DNA of 64,000 bases from NCBI RefSeq assembly GCF_000338875.1, contig NZ_AOMO01000024.1, positions 62,001 through 126,000 of the forward strand, given 5' to 3'. Position numbers and translations under genes: made by a program. This document shows positions 1 to 9,630 of the stretch, piece after piece. The stretch comes from Vibrio mimicus CAIM 602 (lineage in GTDB: Bacteria; Pseudomonadota; Gammaproteobacteria; Enterobacterales; Vibrionaceae). Each line of letters begins with the position of its first letter. Positions within the stretch are counted from its first letter, which is position 1. The notes under the pieces were generated by a model, which was not told the DNA's origin, did no database searches, and saw nothing but the letters and a program-made list of their open reading frames with translations.

Positions 1-1
1 A

Positions 2-1334
2 GCCAGACGAGAAATGCACACTGGTCGATATAACTTCCTTCATCGTTCATGGGGCCCCTTAGAACCATTCGACCATTCACTACCCGAACTGCTGATGAAA
101 AAGAACATTTATTCACACTGTTCTACCGACCACTGCCACTACTGGCATGATGGAGGACTCACATATCTAAGCCGTTTTTCATCCTATGACATGATCCGGG
201 GCCAAGAAGGTGACTGGTGGAAACCGCAGGTGGAAGGTTTTCAACACAAATGGGACATCAGACGCCAAGATAGAGTCAATCGCCTCTATATGGACGACGA
301 AAAAAAAACATCCGCACGTACGTACTTTTGAAAGCGGCATGGAGTTTCTGCGCGCAAATAAAAATTCAGACAACTGGTTATTACAACTTGAATACTTCGA
401 TCCACATGAACCTTTCACTGCCCCAAAACGCTTTTATGAAATGTATAGCTTAGAGTCTGATGAACACGACTGGCCTAAATACGCTTCCACTCAAGAGCAG
501 AGCATCGGCATTCAACGAGACGCCCGCCGCCATTACGCAGCAGCATTAAGTATGTGTGATTATTACTTAGGTAAAGTGCTTGATTTTCTAGACGAACATA
601 ACCTCTGGGAAGACACGATGTTGATCGTTAATACTGACCATGGTTTCCTGCTCGGTGAACACGATTTTTTTGGTAAAAACTACATGCCAACTTATCAAGA
701 GTTGTGCAATATCCCCTTGTTTATTTGGGATCCAAGATCTAAACAAAAAAACCAAACACGTTATTCGCTGGTACAGACCATCGACCTTATGCCAACTTTA
801 CTCAGTTATTTTGGTCTGGATATTCCTGATGAGGTTATGGGGAAAGATCTCGCTGAAGTCATTGCCAGCGACAAGAGCGTCCGTGAAGCCGCCCTTTTCG
901 GCTATTTTGGTAAACATGTCAACGTGACGGATGGACGTTATGTCTATATGCGGTCAGCACAAAACTCAACAAATGCTCCCCTTTATAACTATACGTTAAT
1001 GCCCTCTCATCTATTCACCCCATTCAGCCCGGAAGAAATCAAGCTTGCGGACGAAACCTTAGTCAGTAACTTCCGCTACGCACAAAACACGCCCATGTTA
1101 CGAGTCAATGCGAACCATGATTTATTCCCTAATAACAGTTGCTACCAATTCAACCAACATTTGTCTTGGGGCGATCTCTGTTTTGATCTCCAAAACGATC
1201 CCCAGCAGCTGCAGCCTATTCAAAACGAAGCGGTCAAAACACGGATGTTAGGTTTGATGTATCAGCTTATGCAGGAACATGAAAGTCCGGATGAACAATA
1301 TGAACGCTTGGGCTTACCTTATATAAAAGTGTGA
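2..1334 (+). pseudogene. Sulfatase, 5' partial, frameshifted at an A9 run
   Basis: An arylsulfatase-type hydrolase that would remove sulfate esters from a glycan. The reading frame is open from base 2 (A-R-R-E, then TGRYNFLHRSWGPLEPFD), just after where the C/S-x-P-x-R active-site motif should lie, so the true start is left of the window. The first frame runs to a stop at 329-331; the second frame carries the rest of the fold to 1334, including FDPHEPF and the metal-binding NTDHGFLLGEHD block with its following lysine. Joining the frames needs one A removed from the nine A at 300-308, giving E-K-K then HPHVRTFE. Either the gene is broken, the run is miscounted, or slippage restores it. The substrate is unknown. 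Proximity to mannosidases hints at sulfated or mannose-rich glycans, which is inference. Confidence 0.8.
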
Positions 1335-1694
1335 GGTTCACTTAATTACCTCGCTTGCTAGGTTAGATTAAGGATTAACGTAAGATGACAGACTTAAGAA
1401 CCAGTCCCAAAGGGATATACCCTACACAGTTAAGCCACAGCCGAAACGTAACATCGCTTCGTAGTTTTCTATTTGTTACATCGATAATTGGACAATCATG
1501 ACAACCCTTGTTGGAGTAGGTTTTAAACCTTATCTGAACTCAGGATAAAAAGTGAGGGAACTAAAAACCCGCTATGCGTAAACGATACCCAAACGAAATG
1601 GTGTTAGAGGTAGACTGAAAGTCAGTGAATTCCCATGAGTATTGATAGCTAACTGATTGGGATAAGCGAGCAATTTTCATTATTTTCAGATAAG
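1335..1694. other. Intergenic stretch, nothing recognised
   Basis: About 360 bases between the sulfatase stop and the terminator downstream of tRNA-Ser. I see no convincing coding frame, repeat or RNA gene. A weak inverted pair (GAGGT/ACCTC) overlaps the sulfatase stop but has no T-run. Confidence 0.5.
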
Positions 1695-1722
1695 AAAAAA
1701 GACGCCCTAAAGCGTCTTTTTT
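1695..1722 (-). terminator. Rho-independent terminator of tRNA-Ser
   Basis: GACGC/GCGTC stem (1701-1705 with 1712-1716) flanked by six A on one side and six T on the other, so it can stop transcripts from either strand. It lies just downstream of the minus-strand tRNA. Confidence 0.85.
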
Positions 1723-1730
1723 CAAGAATG

Positions 1731-1818
1731 TGGCGGTGAGTGAGAGATTCGAACTCTCGATACGTTGCCGTATACACACTTTCCAGGCGTGCTCCTTCAG
1801 CCACTCGGACAACTCACC
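1731..1818 (-). tRNA. tRNA-Ser (anticodon GGA)
   Basis: An 88-nt class II tRNA read from the minus strand. The acceptor stem GGTGAGT pairs with ACTCACC, followed by a G discriminator and an encoded CCA at 1733-1731. The anticodon stem CACGC/GTGTG encloses the loop CTGGAAA, giving anticodon GGA, which reads UCC and UCU. A long variable arm precedes the T arm with GTTCGAATC. The 84-codon minus-strand frame across it is an accidental reading. Confidence 0.96.
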
Positions 1819-2160
1819 GAATCGTTAACCGCTTGGCTAACGAGGCGCTAATTTAATGATTCTGGTATGGATGGTCAAGCGAAAATCTGAAAAAAAGCCT
1901 CACGCCCTGTTTGTTTGCTTACTAATTGTCTAAACAGAACAAATTCAAACCAGAAAGCCAATGCAAACCTATTCATTCAGACGCGGTGAGCCTACAAACT
2001 AGGGTCAGCTACAGCTGTCTATCGGGAATGTCCCCTCTTGTTACCTCATTCCAATGACACTCCCCCTTAGCAAATCGAGTGGTAGATCGGCGGCCTGTGC
2101 TCGAATACAACCAACATCATTGGGATTTCGAGTAAAAAGTGGATGTAGATTGGCTATGGT

Positions 2161-2193
2161 GGAAGATAAGTGCTCCTCCACTACTTATCTTCC
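2161..2193. repeat. Perfect 11-bp inverted repeat
   Basis: GGAAGATAAGT pairs exactly with ACTTATCTTCC across an 11-base loop. No run of T follows on either strand, so it does not look like a standard terminator. It could be an operator or an RNA hairpin. Confidence 0.6.
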
Positions 2194-2268
2194 TTATTCA
2201 TGGAAATAGTATATAAGCCATGATTATTCATTTAGCTTGAACTTATGTGTACGCTATCCAAAATATCT

Positions 2269-2284
2269 AATGACTTATATCACA
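2269..2284 (+). promoter_or_regulatory. Candidate CRP site upstream of the EIIA gene
   Basis: AATGACTTATATCACA keeps the TGA-N6-TCA core of the CRP consensus and matches 11 of its 16 positions. It ends 110 bases before the EIIA start. CRP control of a sugar PTS is expected, but the left half is weak. Confidence 0.35.
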
Positions 2285-2394
2285 CTTAATTAGGTGTGGT
2301 ACAAATGTATAGCGAGTGAATTATTTTTGCTATTTAAGTGAAACATCGCATGAATTAATTTTAGCTCATCAGTTAATGACTTATGAGCGAGTAA

Positions 2395-2835
2395 ATGATT
2401 AACCAGCTAACAAACTTTCATTTAATTAAAAACAATCTTCAAGCAAATAATAAAAAAGAACTTTTTGAAGAGTTAGCACAAATGTTATTGGAAAATAATC
2501 GCATCAATAACAAAGAAGCTTTCTTAATCGACCTTGAGGCGCGTGAAGCTATGAGCGTGACTTCTATGGACGGTATTGCGTACCCACATTCAAAAAGCAA
2601 AGCGGTCACAGAGCCAGCCATCGCGGTTGGTGTTAAGCGTGATGGGATTGATTATGGCGATGAAGAGGGAATCAAGCCCACTGTATTTTTCATGATTGCC
2701 TCTCCAGATAATGGCGCAGACCATCATATTTATGTTCTTCAAGAGTTATTCGGGAAATTCAGTGATGAATTCATTGAAGATATTCAAGATGCAAAAAACG
2801 AGAACGAAATACTAAATATTTTAATTCATTCATAA
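2395..2835 (+). CDS. PTS fructose/mannose-type EIIA
   Basis: A free-standing cytoplasmic EIIA of the fructose (EIIA-2) family, 146 residues, the usual size of one domain. It takes phosphate from HPr (or an HPr-like protein) onto His65 in AYPHSKS and hands it to an EIIB cysteine. It is separated by 11 bases from the EIICB gene and surely shares its transcript, so the pair makes one complete permease. The sugar cannot be read from sequence; nearby mannosidases and manA suggest mannose or a related hexose. The upstream bases are GAGCGAG, a modest ribosome site. It resembles the EIIA parts of the two other permeases in the window (same PHAKS/PHSKS block). Confidence 0.9.
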   Translation: MINQLTNFHLIKNNLQANNKKELFEELAQMLLENNRINNKEAFLIDLEAREAMSVTSMDGIAYPHSKSKAVTEPAIAVGVKRDGIDYGDEEGIKPTVFFMIASPDNGADHHIYVLQELFGKFSDEFIEDIQDAKNENEILNILIHS

Positions 2836-2846
2836 GGTGTGAAATT

Positions 2847-4250
2847 ATGAGTACCCTAACAGCTCAAACTACGAATAATAGTAGCGACTTCAAAAAATTA
2901 TTAAGTTCCATGAAGGGCCACCTTTTATTTGGTACTTCTCACATGCTTCCATTTATCGTTGCCGGTGGTGTATTGCTTGCTTTAGCAGTCATGGCGTCAG
3001 GTAAAGGTGCGGTTCCTGCTGATGGTTTATTAGCTGATATTTCAAATATCGGCATTAAAGGTCTGGTGTTGTTCCCGATTATTCTTGGTGGTTTCATTGG
3101 TTATTCGATTGCCGATAAACCTGCACTCGCTCCCGCGATGATCTCTTCTGGCATCATGGCCGATATGGGCGGCGGCTTCCTTGGCTGTATCGTCGCAGGT
3201 TTCATCGCAGGTGGTGTGGTATTCCAACTTAAGAAAATTCCTCTTTCTGCCAACATGGCCGCACTGGGCGCGTACTTCATCTATCCACTTGTGGGTACGA
3301 TCATCTCAGCCGGTATCGTCCTATGGGGTATTGGTGAGCCAATCAAGATTTTCATGGCATCGATGAACGAATTCCTCGCTTCAATGGCAGGTGCTTCTAA
3401 AGTGGTGCTCGGTACCATTCTTGGGGGGATGACTGCGTTTGATATGGGCGGCCCTATCAATAAAGTGGCAACCTTATTTGCTCAAACTCAAGTGGATACT
3501 CAACCATGGTTAATGGGTGGTGTGGGTATCGCTATCTGTACGCCTCCTCTAGGCATGGCGCTTGCCACTTTCCTATTCAAGAAGAAGTTCACTAAAGAAG
3601 AGCAAGAAGCCGGTAAAGCAGCTGCCATCATGGGTTCTATCGGTATCTCTGAAGGTGCAATCCCATTTGCTGCAAATGACCCGATGCGCGTGCTTCCTTC
3701 AATTGTTGCTGGTGGTATCGTCGGCTGTGTGTTCGGTTTCCTAACTAACATTCTGCTCCACGCACCATGGGGGGGGTTAATTACAGCCCCGGTATCAAGC
3801 AACATCCCAATGTATGTGGTGGGTATCGCGCTAGGCTCTATAACCACGGCACTTATCGTTGGATTCTGGAAACCCGTAGTAGTGGAAGATCCTGAAGCAA
3901 ACATGGAAGAATCAGCTCCCGCACAAGTTCAAACCGCCCCTGTCGCTGGCGAAGGTGAGTACGACATCGTAGCGGTAACCTGCTGCCCATCAGGTGTAGC
4001 GCACACCTTCATGGCAGCCAAAGCGCTAGAAAAAGCAGGTGCAGCCGCGGGCCTCAAGATCAAGGTTGAGACTCAAGGCCAAAACGGTATCCAGAATCGC
4101 ATTACAGATTTAGACGTCGCAAACGCGAAGTTGGTCATCTTAGCTCACGACATCCAAGTGAAAGATGCTCATCGCTTTGCCAATGCGAAAGTCATCAAGT
4201 GTTCGACCAAACAGGCAATGAAAAATGCCGCCGAACTTATCCAAGCTTAA
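2847..4250 (+). CDS. PTS fructose/mannose-type EIICB permease
   Basis: Membrane permease of 467 residues. Residues about 20-335 are the fructose-type EIIC channel with GTSHMLPFIVAGG near the start and a GGPINKVATLFAQTQ block in the middle. After a linker rich in Pro, Ala and Glu, residues about 370-467 are EIIB with the phosphorylated cysteine (about Cys380) in VTCCPSGVAHT. The domain order C-B differs from the A-B-C order of the permease at 24325. Its EIIC is strikingly similar to that of the minus-strand permease at 19943-21807, so the two look like paralogues flanking the mannosidase array in opposite orientation. It imports and phosphorylates a sugar together with the EIIA encoded just upstream. 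Confidence 0.92.
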   Translation: MSTLTAQTTNNSSDFKKLLSSMKGHLLFGTSHMLPFIVAGGVLLALAVMASGKGAVPADGLLADISNIGIKGLVLFPIILGGFIGYSIADKPALAPAMISSGIMADMGGGFLGCIVAGFIAGGVVFQLKKIPLSANMAALGAYFIYPLVGTIISAGIVLWGIGEPIKIFMASMNEFLASMAGASKVVLGTILGGMTAFDMGGPINKVATLFAQTQVDTQPWLMGGVGIAICTPPLGMALATFLFKKKFTKEEQEAGKAAAIMGSIGISEGAIPFAANDPMRVLPSIVAGGIVGCVFGFLTNILLHAPWGGLITAPVSSNIPMYVVGIALGSITTALIVGFWKPVVVEDPEANMEESAPAQVQTAPVAGEGEYDIVAVTCCPSGVAHTFMAAKALEKAGAAAGLKIKVETQGQNGIQNRITDLDVANAKLVILAHDIQVKDAHRFANAKVIKCSTKQAMKNAAELIQA

Positions 4251-4267
4251 ACCTTAAGCTCCTCCCC

Positions 4268-4296
4268 AGAGCCCTTCCCCCAAGGGCTCTCTTTTA
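4268..4296 (+). terminator. Rho-independent terminator after EIICB
   Basis: Nine-base-pair stem AGAGCCCTT/AAGGGCTCT with a five-C loop, followed by CTTTT and a further T-run. It separates the PTS transcript from the mannosidase array, so the array probably has its own promoter in 4297-4366. Confidence 0.9.
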
Positions 4297-4366
4297 GTTT
4301 TTTAAGTTTTAGTAATACCCCGGAATTATTTAATTAAATAACCATAATGTTTACAGGACTTTAAAA

Positions 4367-7096
4367 ATGAGACTCAAACCTTCCCTACTCGCTTGCACAG
4401 CCCTTAGTGGCCTAATTGTTCTGACTGGTTGTAATGAAGAAACCATCAGTAACAACACAGAACAAGGTCTAAACATGGGTGTCCATAAACCCGTCGATTT
4501 CGACGATATGAACATCACACGTTATGTAAATCCCTTTATCGGGACAGGCAATCTAGGTAACACATACCCCGGCGCAACCACTCCTCACGGTATGGTTCAG
4601 CTTTCGCCCAATAACGGTGCGAATGGTTGGGAGTACATTTCTGGTTATTACTATCATGATTCAAGAATGGCCGGTTTCTCTCATACCCATCTTTCCGGTG
4701 CTGGTGCTGGCGACTTAAACGACATTCTAGTGATGCCCATTAACTCCCGATCGGATTACCTGCTTAACGAAGGTTCAGCAACCCTCAACCTTGAAGCTTC
4801 TCGTTTCAAACATCGCGATGAGCAAGCGACAGCAGGTTACTACAAAGTGGATTTGCTGGACTATGGCATCACGGCTGAGCTCACAGCCTCTGATCGTGTT
4901 GGCGTCCACCGCTATACCTTCCCTCGTGATAAAAAGTCAGAAATCATCGTCAATACGGGCTTCAAAGTTAACTGGGATTACACCTCAGATTCTTACTTGA
5001 AATGGGACAAAGAAAACAACCGGTTAGAAGGCCACCGATTCTCTGATGGCTGGGCACCAAGTCAAAAAGAATTCTTTGTCATGGAATTCAACCAGCCGAT
5101 CAAAAATGTCCGTTTTTCTTATTACGATAAAGAGCAAGAACGCTACTTAGATGTACCTGAAGGCATAACAGAAATCGGGAATGAGACGCTCGGGAAATAC
5201 CAATATGCTCGTGCCTATGTAGAATTTGATACTAAAAATAGTGGCCTAGTTGTTGAAGCTAAACTGGCGCTCTCGAACGTAGAAATCGGTCAAGATGGCG
5301 AATCAGGCGCTTCATTGAACATGACCGAAGTGGCTGACATGAACTTTGACCAAGTTCGCCAAGCGGCAACAAAAAAATGGGAAGACGAACTCGGTAAGAT
5401 CGAAGTCTCTGGTGACGAAGCTGACAAGCAAACCTTCTACACCGCGATGTACCATGCTTATTTAGGCCAAACCATTCACTCTGACTTAGATGGTCGTTAC
5501 CGGCAAGTTCATCAGGGCCGTAACGCCTACCCAGATGGCAATACGCCTTGGGGCGAGAAGATTGATACGCTAAAAGAATCAATCCGCACTGCCGATGCCA
5601 ACAAAGATGGCGTCACTGACTTCACTCGCTACGATACTTTTTCACTGTGGGATACCTACCGAGCAGTACAACCTCTGTCTTCTATTTTGGAACCAGACCG
5701 TCTCGCGGATGTTGTGCTTTCGATGCTTTCTTACGCGGAAGAAGAATGGATCGATGACAAAGGAGCCGTACGCAAAGGTCGCCTGCCTGAATGGACATTC
5801 AAAGGCAACGAGACAGGCATGATGATGGGCATGCATTCCACAACGGTGATTCACGATGTCCTATCCAAGGGCTCCTTGGAAAAACGGATGTACGACCTAG
5901 GCTTCAGTGATGCTGATCGTCAAGACATTAAACAACGTTTAGTGGAAGCGATGATCACCGATGCACGCGCAGCAACAAGCCAAGGCGTTGCTTGGATCAA
6001 AGAGTACGAAGAGCAAGGTTACGTGCCAGCACAATTGCACGATACCCCGCCTGATTCATACGGAGCGCACTCCCCATTTAAAGACTCTTGGACCGCCTCT
6101 TACTCGCTTGAATATTCGATGAATGATTGGGCAATCGCGCAATCTATTAAGGAAGTGTTTGGTGAAAGCGATCCTCGTTATACCGAGTTCGCCAACCGCT
6201 CTAAAAACTGGCAGGCACAGTTCGACTTTGGAGGAGATGAGTACAAAGGTTGGTTCAAAGCTCGCGATTATAACGGGGAGTTCATCAATTCTGGCTGGGT
6301 GGATCCAATCACAGGTCGTACCTTAGATAAGGACTGGCGTCCCGATATGTTCAACTGGGCGTTTTCAGAGTCCAACGGCTGGCAATACTCGTTCAGTGTT
6401 CAGCACGATATTCATAGTTTGATTGACTTGATGACGCGCTTCAACAAAACACAGAATTCAGATGCAAAACGCGGCGAACTGTTCGCAGCTCGTTTAGATG
6501 AATATTGGTCAACCTACCCAGATCGCAATGCAGGCGATAATCAATTCCCCGTATTCAACACGGGTAACGTGGGTCAACACGTACAAGGTAACGAGCCAGA
6601 CATCCACGTTCCCTACCTTTACAACTACGTAGGTCAACCTTGGAAAGGCCAAGCCGCAATCGCAGAAGCAACAAACATTTGCTACAAAAACACCGCGGAT
6701 GGCATTTGTGGCAACGATGATTTCGGTACCCTCTCTGCGTGGTTCGTATTTAGGGCTCTTGGCTTCTACCCGGTAAATGCCTCTTCTGGCATCTACGAGA
6801 TCGGCACACCTTTATTTGAAAGTGCGTCGATTAATGTCGGCAACAACCAGACGTTCACAATAAAGGCGAAAAACGTCAGCCGCGAAAACATCTTCATCCA
6901 ATCGGCTCGCTTCAATGGCAAGCTTTTTAACCGCACCTATCTGACCCATGACGAAATCATGAACGGCGGAGAGCTTGAGTTCACCATGGGCGAACAACCC
7001 AATGAACGTTGGGGTTCAACGGAACAAGACCTGCCACCAGTACAAGGCATCGGCAAATTCCTACACGAAGACAAGATGCCAGCCGGTTCTCGATAG
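4367..7096 (+). CDS. GH92 alpha-mannosidase lipoprotein 1 (divergent member)
   Basis: Exo-acting, calcium-dependent alpha-mannosidase of glycoside hydrolase family 92, 909 residues. A type II signal peptide ends in LTGC, so Cys22 would be lipidated; the next residue is Asn, not Asp, which favours the outer membrane. The N-terminal beta-sandwich carries YVNPFIGTG and SHTHLSGAGAGD; the catalytic barrel carries Glu668 (SESNGWQ) and Asp785 (GNDDFG), which by position correspond to the catalytic acid and base of the studied Bacteroides enzyme (correspondence from memory). The N- and C-terminal blocks differ from those of the four following genes (GNDDFGTLSAW instead of GNEDVGQMSAW; a polar tail), so it probably has a different linkage or substrate preference. 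An ACAGGAC ribosome site precedes the start. First gene of the array. Confidence 0.92.
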   Translation: MRLKPSLLACTALSGLIVLTGCNEETISNNTEQGLNMGVHKPVDFDDMNITRYVNPFIGTGNLGNTYPGATTPHGMVQLSPNNGANGWEYISGYYYHDSRMAGFSHTHLSGAGAGDLNDILVMPINSRSDYLLNEGSATLNLEASRFKHRDEQATAGYYKVDLLDYGITAELTASDRVGVHRYTFPRDKKSEIIVNTGFKVNWDYTSDSYLKWDKENNRLEGHRFSDGWAPSQKEFFVMEFNQPIKNVRFSYYDKEQERYLDVPEGITEIGNETLGKYQYARAYVEFDTKNSGLVVEAKLALSNVEIGQDGESGASLNMTEVADMNFDQVRQAATKKWEDELGKIEVSGDEADKQTFYTAMYHAYLGQTIHSDLDGRYRQVHQGRNAYPDGNTPWGEKIDTLKESIRTADANKDGVTDFTRYDTFSLWDTYRAVQPLSSILEPDRLADVVLSMLSYAEEEWIDDKGAVRKGRLPEWTFKGNETGMMMGMHSTTVIHDVLSKGSLEKRMYDLGFSDADRQDIKQRLVEAMITDARAATSQGVAWIKEYEEQGYVPAQLHDTPPDSYGAHSPFKDSWTASYSLEYSMNDWAIAQSIKEVFGESDPRYTEFANRSKNWQAQFDFGGDEYKGWFKARDYNGEFINSGWVDPITGRTLDKDWRPDMFNWAFSESNGWQYSFSVQHDIHSLIDLMTRFNKTQNSDAKRGELFAARLDEYWSTYPDRNAGDNQFPVFNTGNVGQHVQGNEPDIHVPYLYNYVGQPWKGQAAIAEATNICYKNTADGICGNDDFGTLSAWFVFRALGFYPVNASSGIYEIGTPLFESASINVGNNQTFTIKAKNVSRENIFIQSARFNGKLFNRTYLTHDEIMNGGELEFTMGEQPNERWGSTEQDLPPVQGIGKFLHEDKMPAGSR

Positions 7097-7115
7097 CTCC
7101 TGTACTCACAACCCA

Positions 7116-7142
7116 ATCGGGGGGACACGCATTCCCCCCGAT
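7116..7142 (+). terminator. Intergenic hairpin after GH92-1
   Basis: Perfect 10-bp stem ATCGGGGGGA/TCCCCCCGAT with a seven-base loop, between GH92 genes 1 and 2. No T-run follows, so it may be an mRNA-stabilising or processing hairpin rather than a full terminator. Confidence 0.6.
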
Positions 7143-7170
7143 AACCCCTACACAATAACGAAAAAACGGT

Positions 7171-9588
7171 ATGCACATGTTTAAACGTAATCTTATCTCT
7201 TTGGCTGTCCTAGTGGGTCTGACGGGAAGCTTAACTGGCTGCAAAATCGACAATGAAACGTCTTCTGAACCCAGTGTTGACCTTGCAGTACTGAAATACG
7301 TCGACCCTATGATTGGCACAGCAGATTCCGGTCATACTTTTCCCGGGGCGACCGTACCTGCAGGTATGGTTCAACTGTCTCCCGATACTTTCATCGGTTC
7401 AAACACCGACCACGAATCCGGTCTGAATCCTTGGCATTCAGCTTCTGGTTACTGGGACTCATCCAACTACGATACAGGTGAAGTGGTAAATACAGAGGTT
7501 CCACTTTACGGCTTCTCCCATACCCACCTTTCCGGCACAGGCGCAACCGACCTAGGTGATATTTTGGTCCTGCCATATTCAAACATGGCGGATGCCCAAC
7601 AGAACACTTTCGATAAAGCCAACGAAGAAGCCAGTGCTGGTTACTATAAGACCAAGCTCAACAAGGGTCAGATTGAAGTTGAGCTAACAACGACCAAGCG
7701 CGTTGGTTTACACAAATACGTGTTTGCGAATAGCGCAGATCGTAACGTGAAGTTCGATTTGGGCCATACCCTAATGAACAACAACGGCAAGTCACTAAAT
7801 AACAAAATTGAGGTGGTAGACGACTACACGATTCGTGGCCTCAAAACTTCGACAGGTTGGTTCCAAGGGCAGAATCATCAAGGGCAGAACCTCTTCTTCT
7901 ACGCGAAATTTAACCAACCGATTGCCAAAGCCATGCTGGGCGAGCAAGGCCAAGAACCCACTCGCGAAATTCTCCCAAATGACGTTTACGAAGGAGAAGA
8001 TCTGACTGCTTACCTCAATTTCGGCACGGGTAAGGAGCCCATTGAAATCCGTGTGGGAATCTCTCCAGTGAGTTGGCAAGGCGCGCAGAAAAACTTAGAA
8101 GTGGAAGCTCCAAACTTCGACCTCGCAAAAGTGAAAAAAGAGGCGGAATACGCGTGGGCTGAGAAGCTAGCGAAGATCAAAGTGGAAGGCGGCACAGACG
8201 CAGAGAAAACCAACTTCTACACTGGTATGTACCACATGATGATCGCACCAATTGAATTTTACGATGTAGATGGTCAGTACGTGGATATGCTTGGCACCGT
8301 TCGCAAGTTAAAAGATGGCGACACACCAAACTATTCTATCTACTCAACGTGGGATACGTTCCGCGCGGTTCACCCAATGTGGACCATCATAGATCCAAAC
8401 CAAGCAACACTGTACGTCAAAGATTTAATTCGTAAATCCAACGACGAGTTCGGTCTATTACCTAAGTGGGAAGGCCATGGTTCAGAAACAGGCACCATGA
8501 TTGGCTACCCATCGGCAGCAATTCTGGGCGATGCGGTGACCAAAGGTTTGATTTACGCAGAAGAAGCCTATACCGCATCGGTAAAATCGGCACACTACAC
8601 GCCGCAAGAGTACCCACAGATTCATGATGACATTCTAAGTTCGCTCATGGCGGGTCAGTTGAAATACCACGAGAAAGAACAGTGCGTGCGCTACCCGAAC
8701 TGGAACTCAGTGTCGTACTCGCTGGAACTCTCATTCTATGACTGGACCATCGCTGAAATGGCGAAAGCCGCCGGTCATATGGATGCTTACGAAACGTTCA
8801 AAACACGTTCTTATCATTCGCTTAAACACTGGGATGCAAAAGCAGGCAATGCAGACGGCAAGGGTTTCTTCGTACCAACGGAGCTGAAAGAAGATGACCC
8901 ATGTGCACTGAAATACGCTTCTTCAGACTTCGATCCCTACAAATCAGATGCGTTCTACTACACCGAAGGCAACGCGTGGCAGTGGCAATGGTCATTCATG
9001 CAAGACTTAGACAAGCTGACGGAAATCATGGGCGGCACACAAGGTCTGAACGACAAGTTAAACAACCTATTCAATGCAGATCCAAATGCTGGTGAAGCAC
9101 ACCAAGACATGACGGGCTACATCGGACAGTACATTCACGGAAACGAGCCATCGCACCACGTGATCTATTTGTACAACCGTACCAAAGAGTCATACAAGGT
9201 GCAGGAATACCTAGACCAAGTCTACGACCAGTTCTACAAGCCAACGCCAGACGGCATCATAGGTAATGAAGACGTCGGCCAAATGTCGGCTTGGTACTTA
9301 ATGTCGGCACTGGGCTTCTACCAAATCTCGCCAACCGATCCAACTTACAGCATAGGTCGTCCAATCTTCGACAAAGCGACGGTAAACATTGGCTCTGGCA
9401 CCTTCACGATAACCGCTGAAAACAACGGCCCAGACAACCTATACATCAAAGAAGTGACCATCAATGGAAAACCTTTGGATGTGTACAACACCTTCCAGCA
9501 CAGCGAATTCAAAGCAGGCGGTGAACTGCATTTCGTTATGACTGCGGACAAGTCTGAAGCAATGAAAGCCAATCTAAGCAAATCATAA
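7171..9588 (+). CDS. GH92 alpha-mannosidase lipoprotein 2
   Basis: Family 92 alpha-mannosidase, 805 residues. The signal peptide ends in LTGC (Cys24 from the first ATG; a second ATG at 7177 is an equally possible start), giving an outer-membrane lipoprotein (next residue Lys). Recognisable blocks in order: YVDPMIGTADSGHTFPGA, FSHTHLSGTGATDLGD, Glu599 in YTEGNAWQW, HGNEPSHH, and Asp701 in GNEDVGQMSAW. The candidate acid and base are both intact. The protein ends in GGELHFVMTADKSEAMKA, almost the same as GH92-3. Its role would be release of terminal mannose from mannan or N-glycans. The gap to gene 1 is 74 bases. Confidence 0.94.
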   Translation: MHMFKRNLISLAVLVGLTGSLTGCKIDNETSSEPSVDLAVLKYVDPMIGTADSGHTFPGATVPAGMVQLSPDTFIGSNTDHESGLNPWHSASGYWDSSNYDTGEVVNTEVPLYGFSHTHLSGTGATDLGDILVLPYSNMADAQQNTFDKANEEASAGYYKTKLNKGQIEVELTTTKRVGLHKYVFANSADRNVKFDLGHTLMNNNGKSLNNKIEVVDDYTIRGLKTSTGWFQGQNHQGQNLFFYAKFNQPIAKAMLGEQGQEPTREILPNDVYEGEDLTAYLNFGTGKEPIEIRVGISPVSWQGAQKNLEVEAPNFDLAKVKKEAEYAWAEKLAKIKVEGGTDAEKTNFYTGMYHMMIAPIEFYDVDGQYVDMLGTVRKLKDGDTPNYSIYSTWDTFRAVHPMWTIIDPNQATLYVKDLIRKSNDEFGLLPKWEGHGSETGTMIGYPSAAILGDAVTKGLIYAEEAYTASVKSAHYTPQEYPQIHDDILSSLMAGQLKYHEKEQCVRYPNWNSVSYSLELSFYDWTIAEMAKAAGHMDAYETFKTRSYHSLKHWDAKAGNADGKGFFVPTELKEDDPCALKYASSDFDPYKSDAFYYTEGNAWQWQWSFMQDLDKLTEIMGGTQGLNDKLNNLFNADPNAGEAHQDMTGYIGQYIHGNEPSHHVIYLYNRTKESYKVQEYLDQVYDQFYKPTPDGIIGNEDVGQMSAWYLMSALGFYQISPTDPTYSIGRPIFDKATVNIGSGTFTITAENNGPDNLYIKEVTINGKPLDVYNTFQHSEFKAGGELHFVMTADKSEAMKANLSKS

Positions 9589-9593
9589 AGTTA

Positions 9594-9615
9594 GGGGACC
9601 TCGTGTCCCCTTTTT
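9594..9615 (+). terminator. Terminator-like hairpin after GH92-2
   Basis: Six-base-pair GGGGAC/GTCCCC stem with a five-base loop and five T directly after it. GH92-3 starts only 15 bases further on, so it would act as a partial terminator inside the array unless GH92-3 has its own promoter. Confidence 0.75.
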
Positions 9616-9630
9616 CGTGGAATAAAAACA

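Larger units (their letters stand above)
1819..2394. other. Intergenic region upstream of the first PTS
   Basis: About 580 bases upstream of tRNA-Ser and of the PTS EIIA gene. No credible gene is visible. It holds a perfect 11-bp inverted repeat (2161-2171 with 2183-2193, 11-base loop, no T-run) and a possible CRP site at 2269-2284. The promoter for the PTS pair must lie here, but I could not place -35/-10 boxes with confidence. Confidence 0.5.

Noticed and set aside
1561-1812. Open frame of 83 codons antisense across the tRNA
   Set aside because: Its N-terminal part is the reading of tRNA-Ser itself; no protein similarity.
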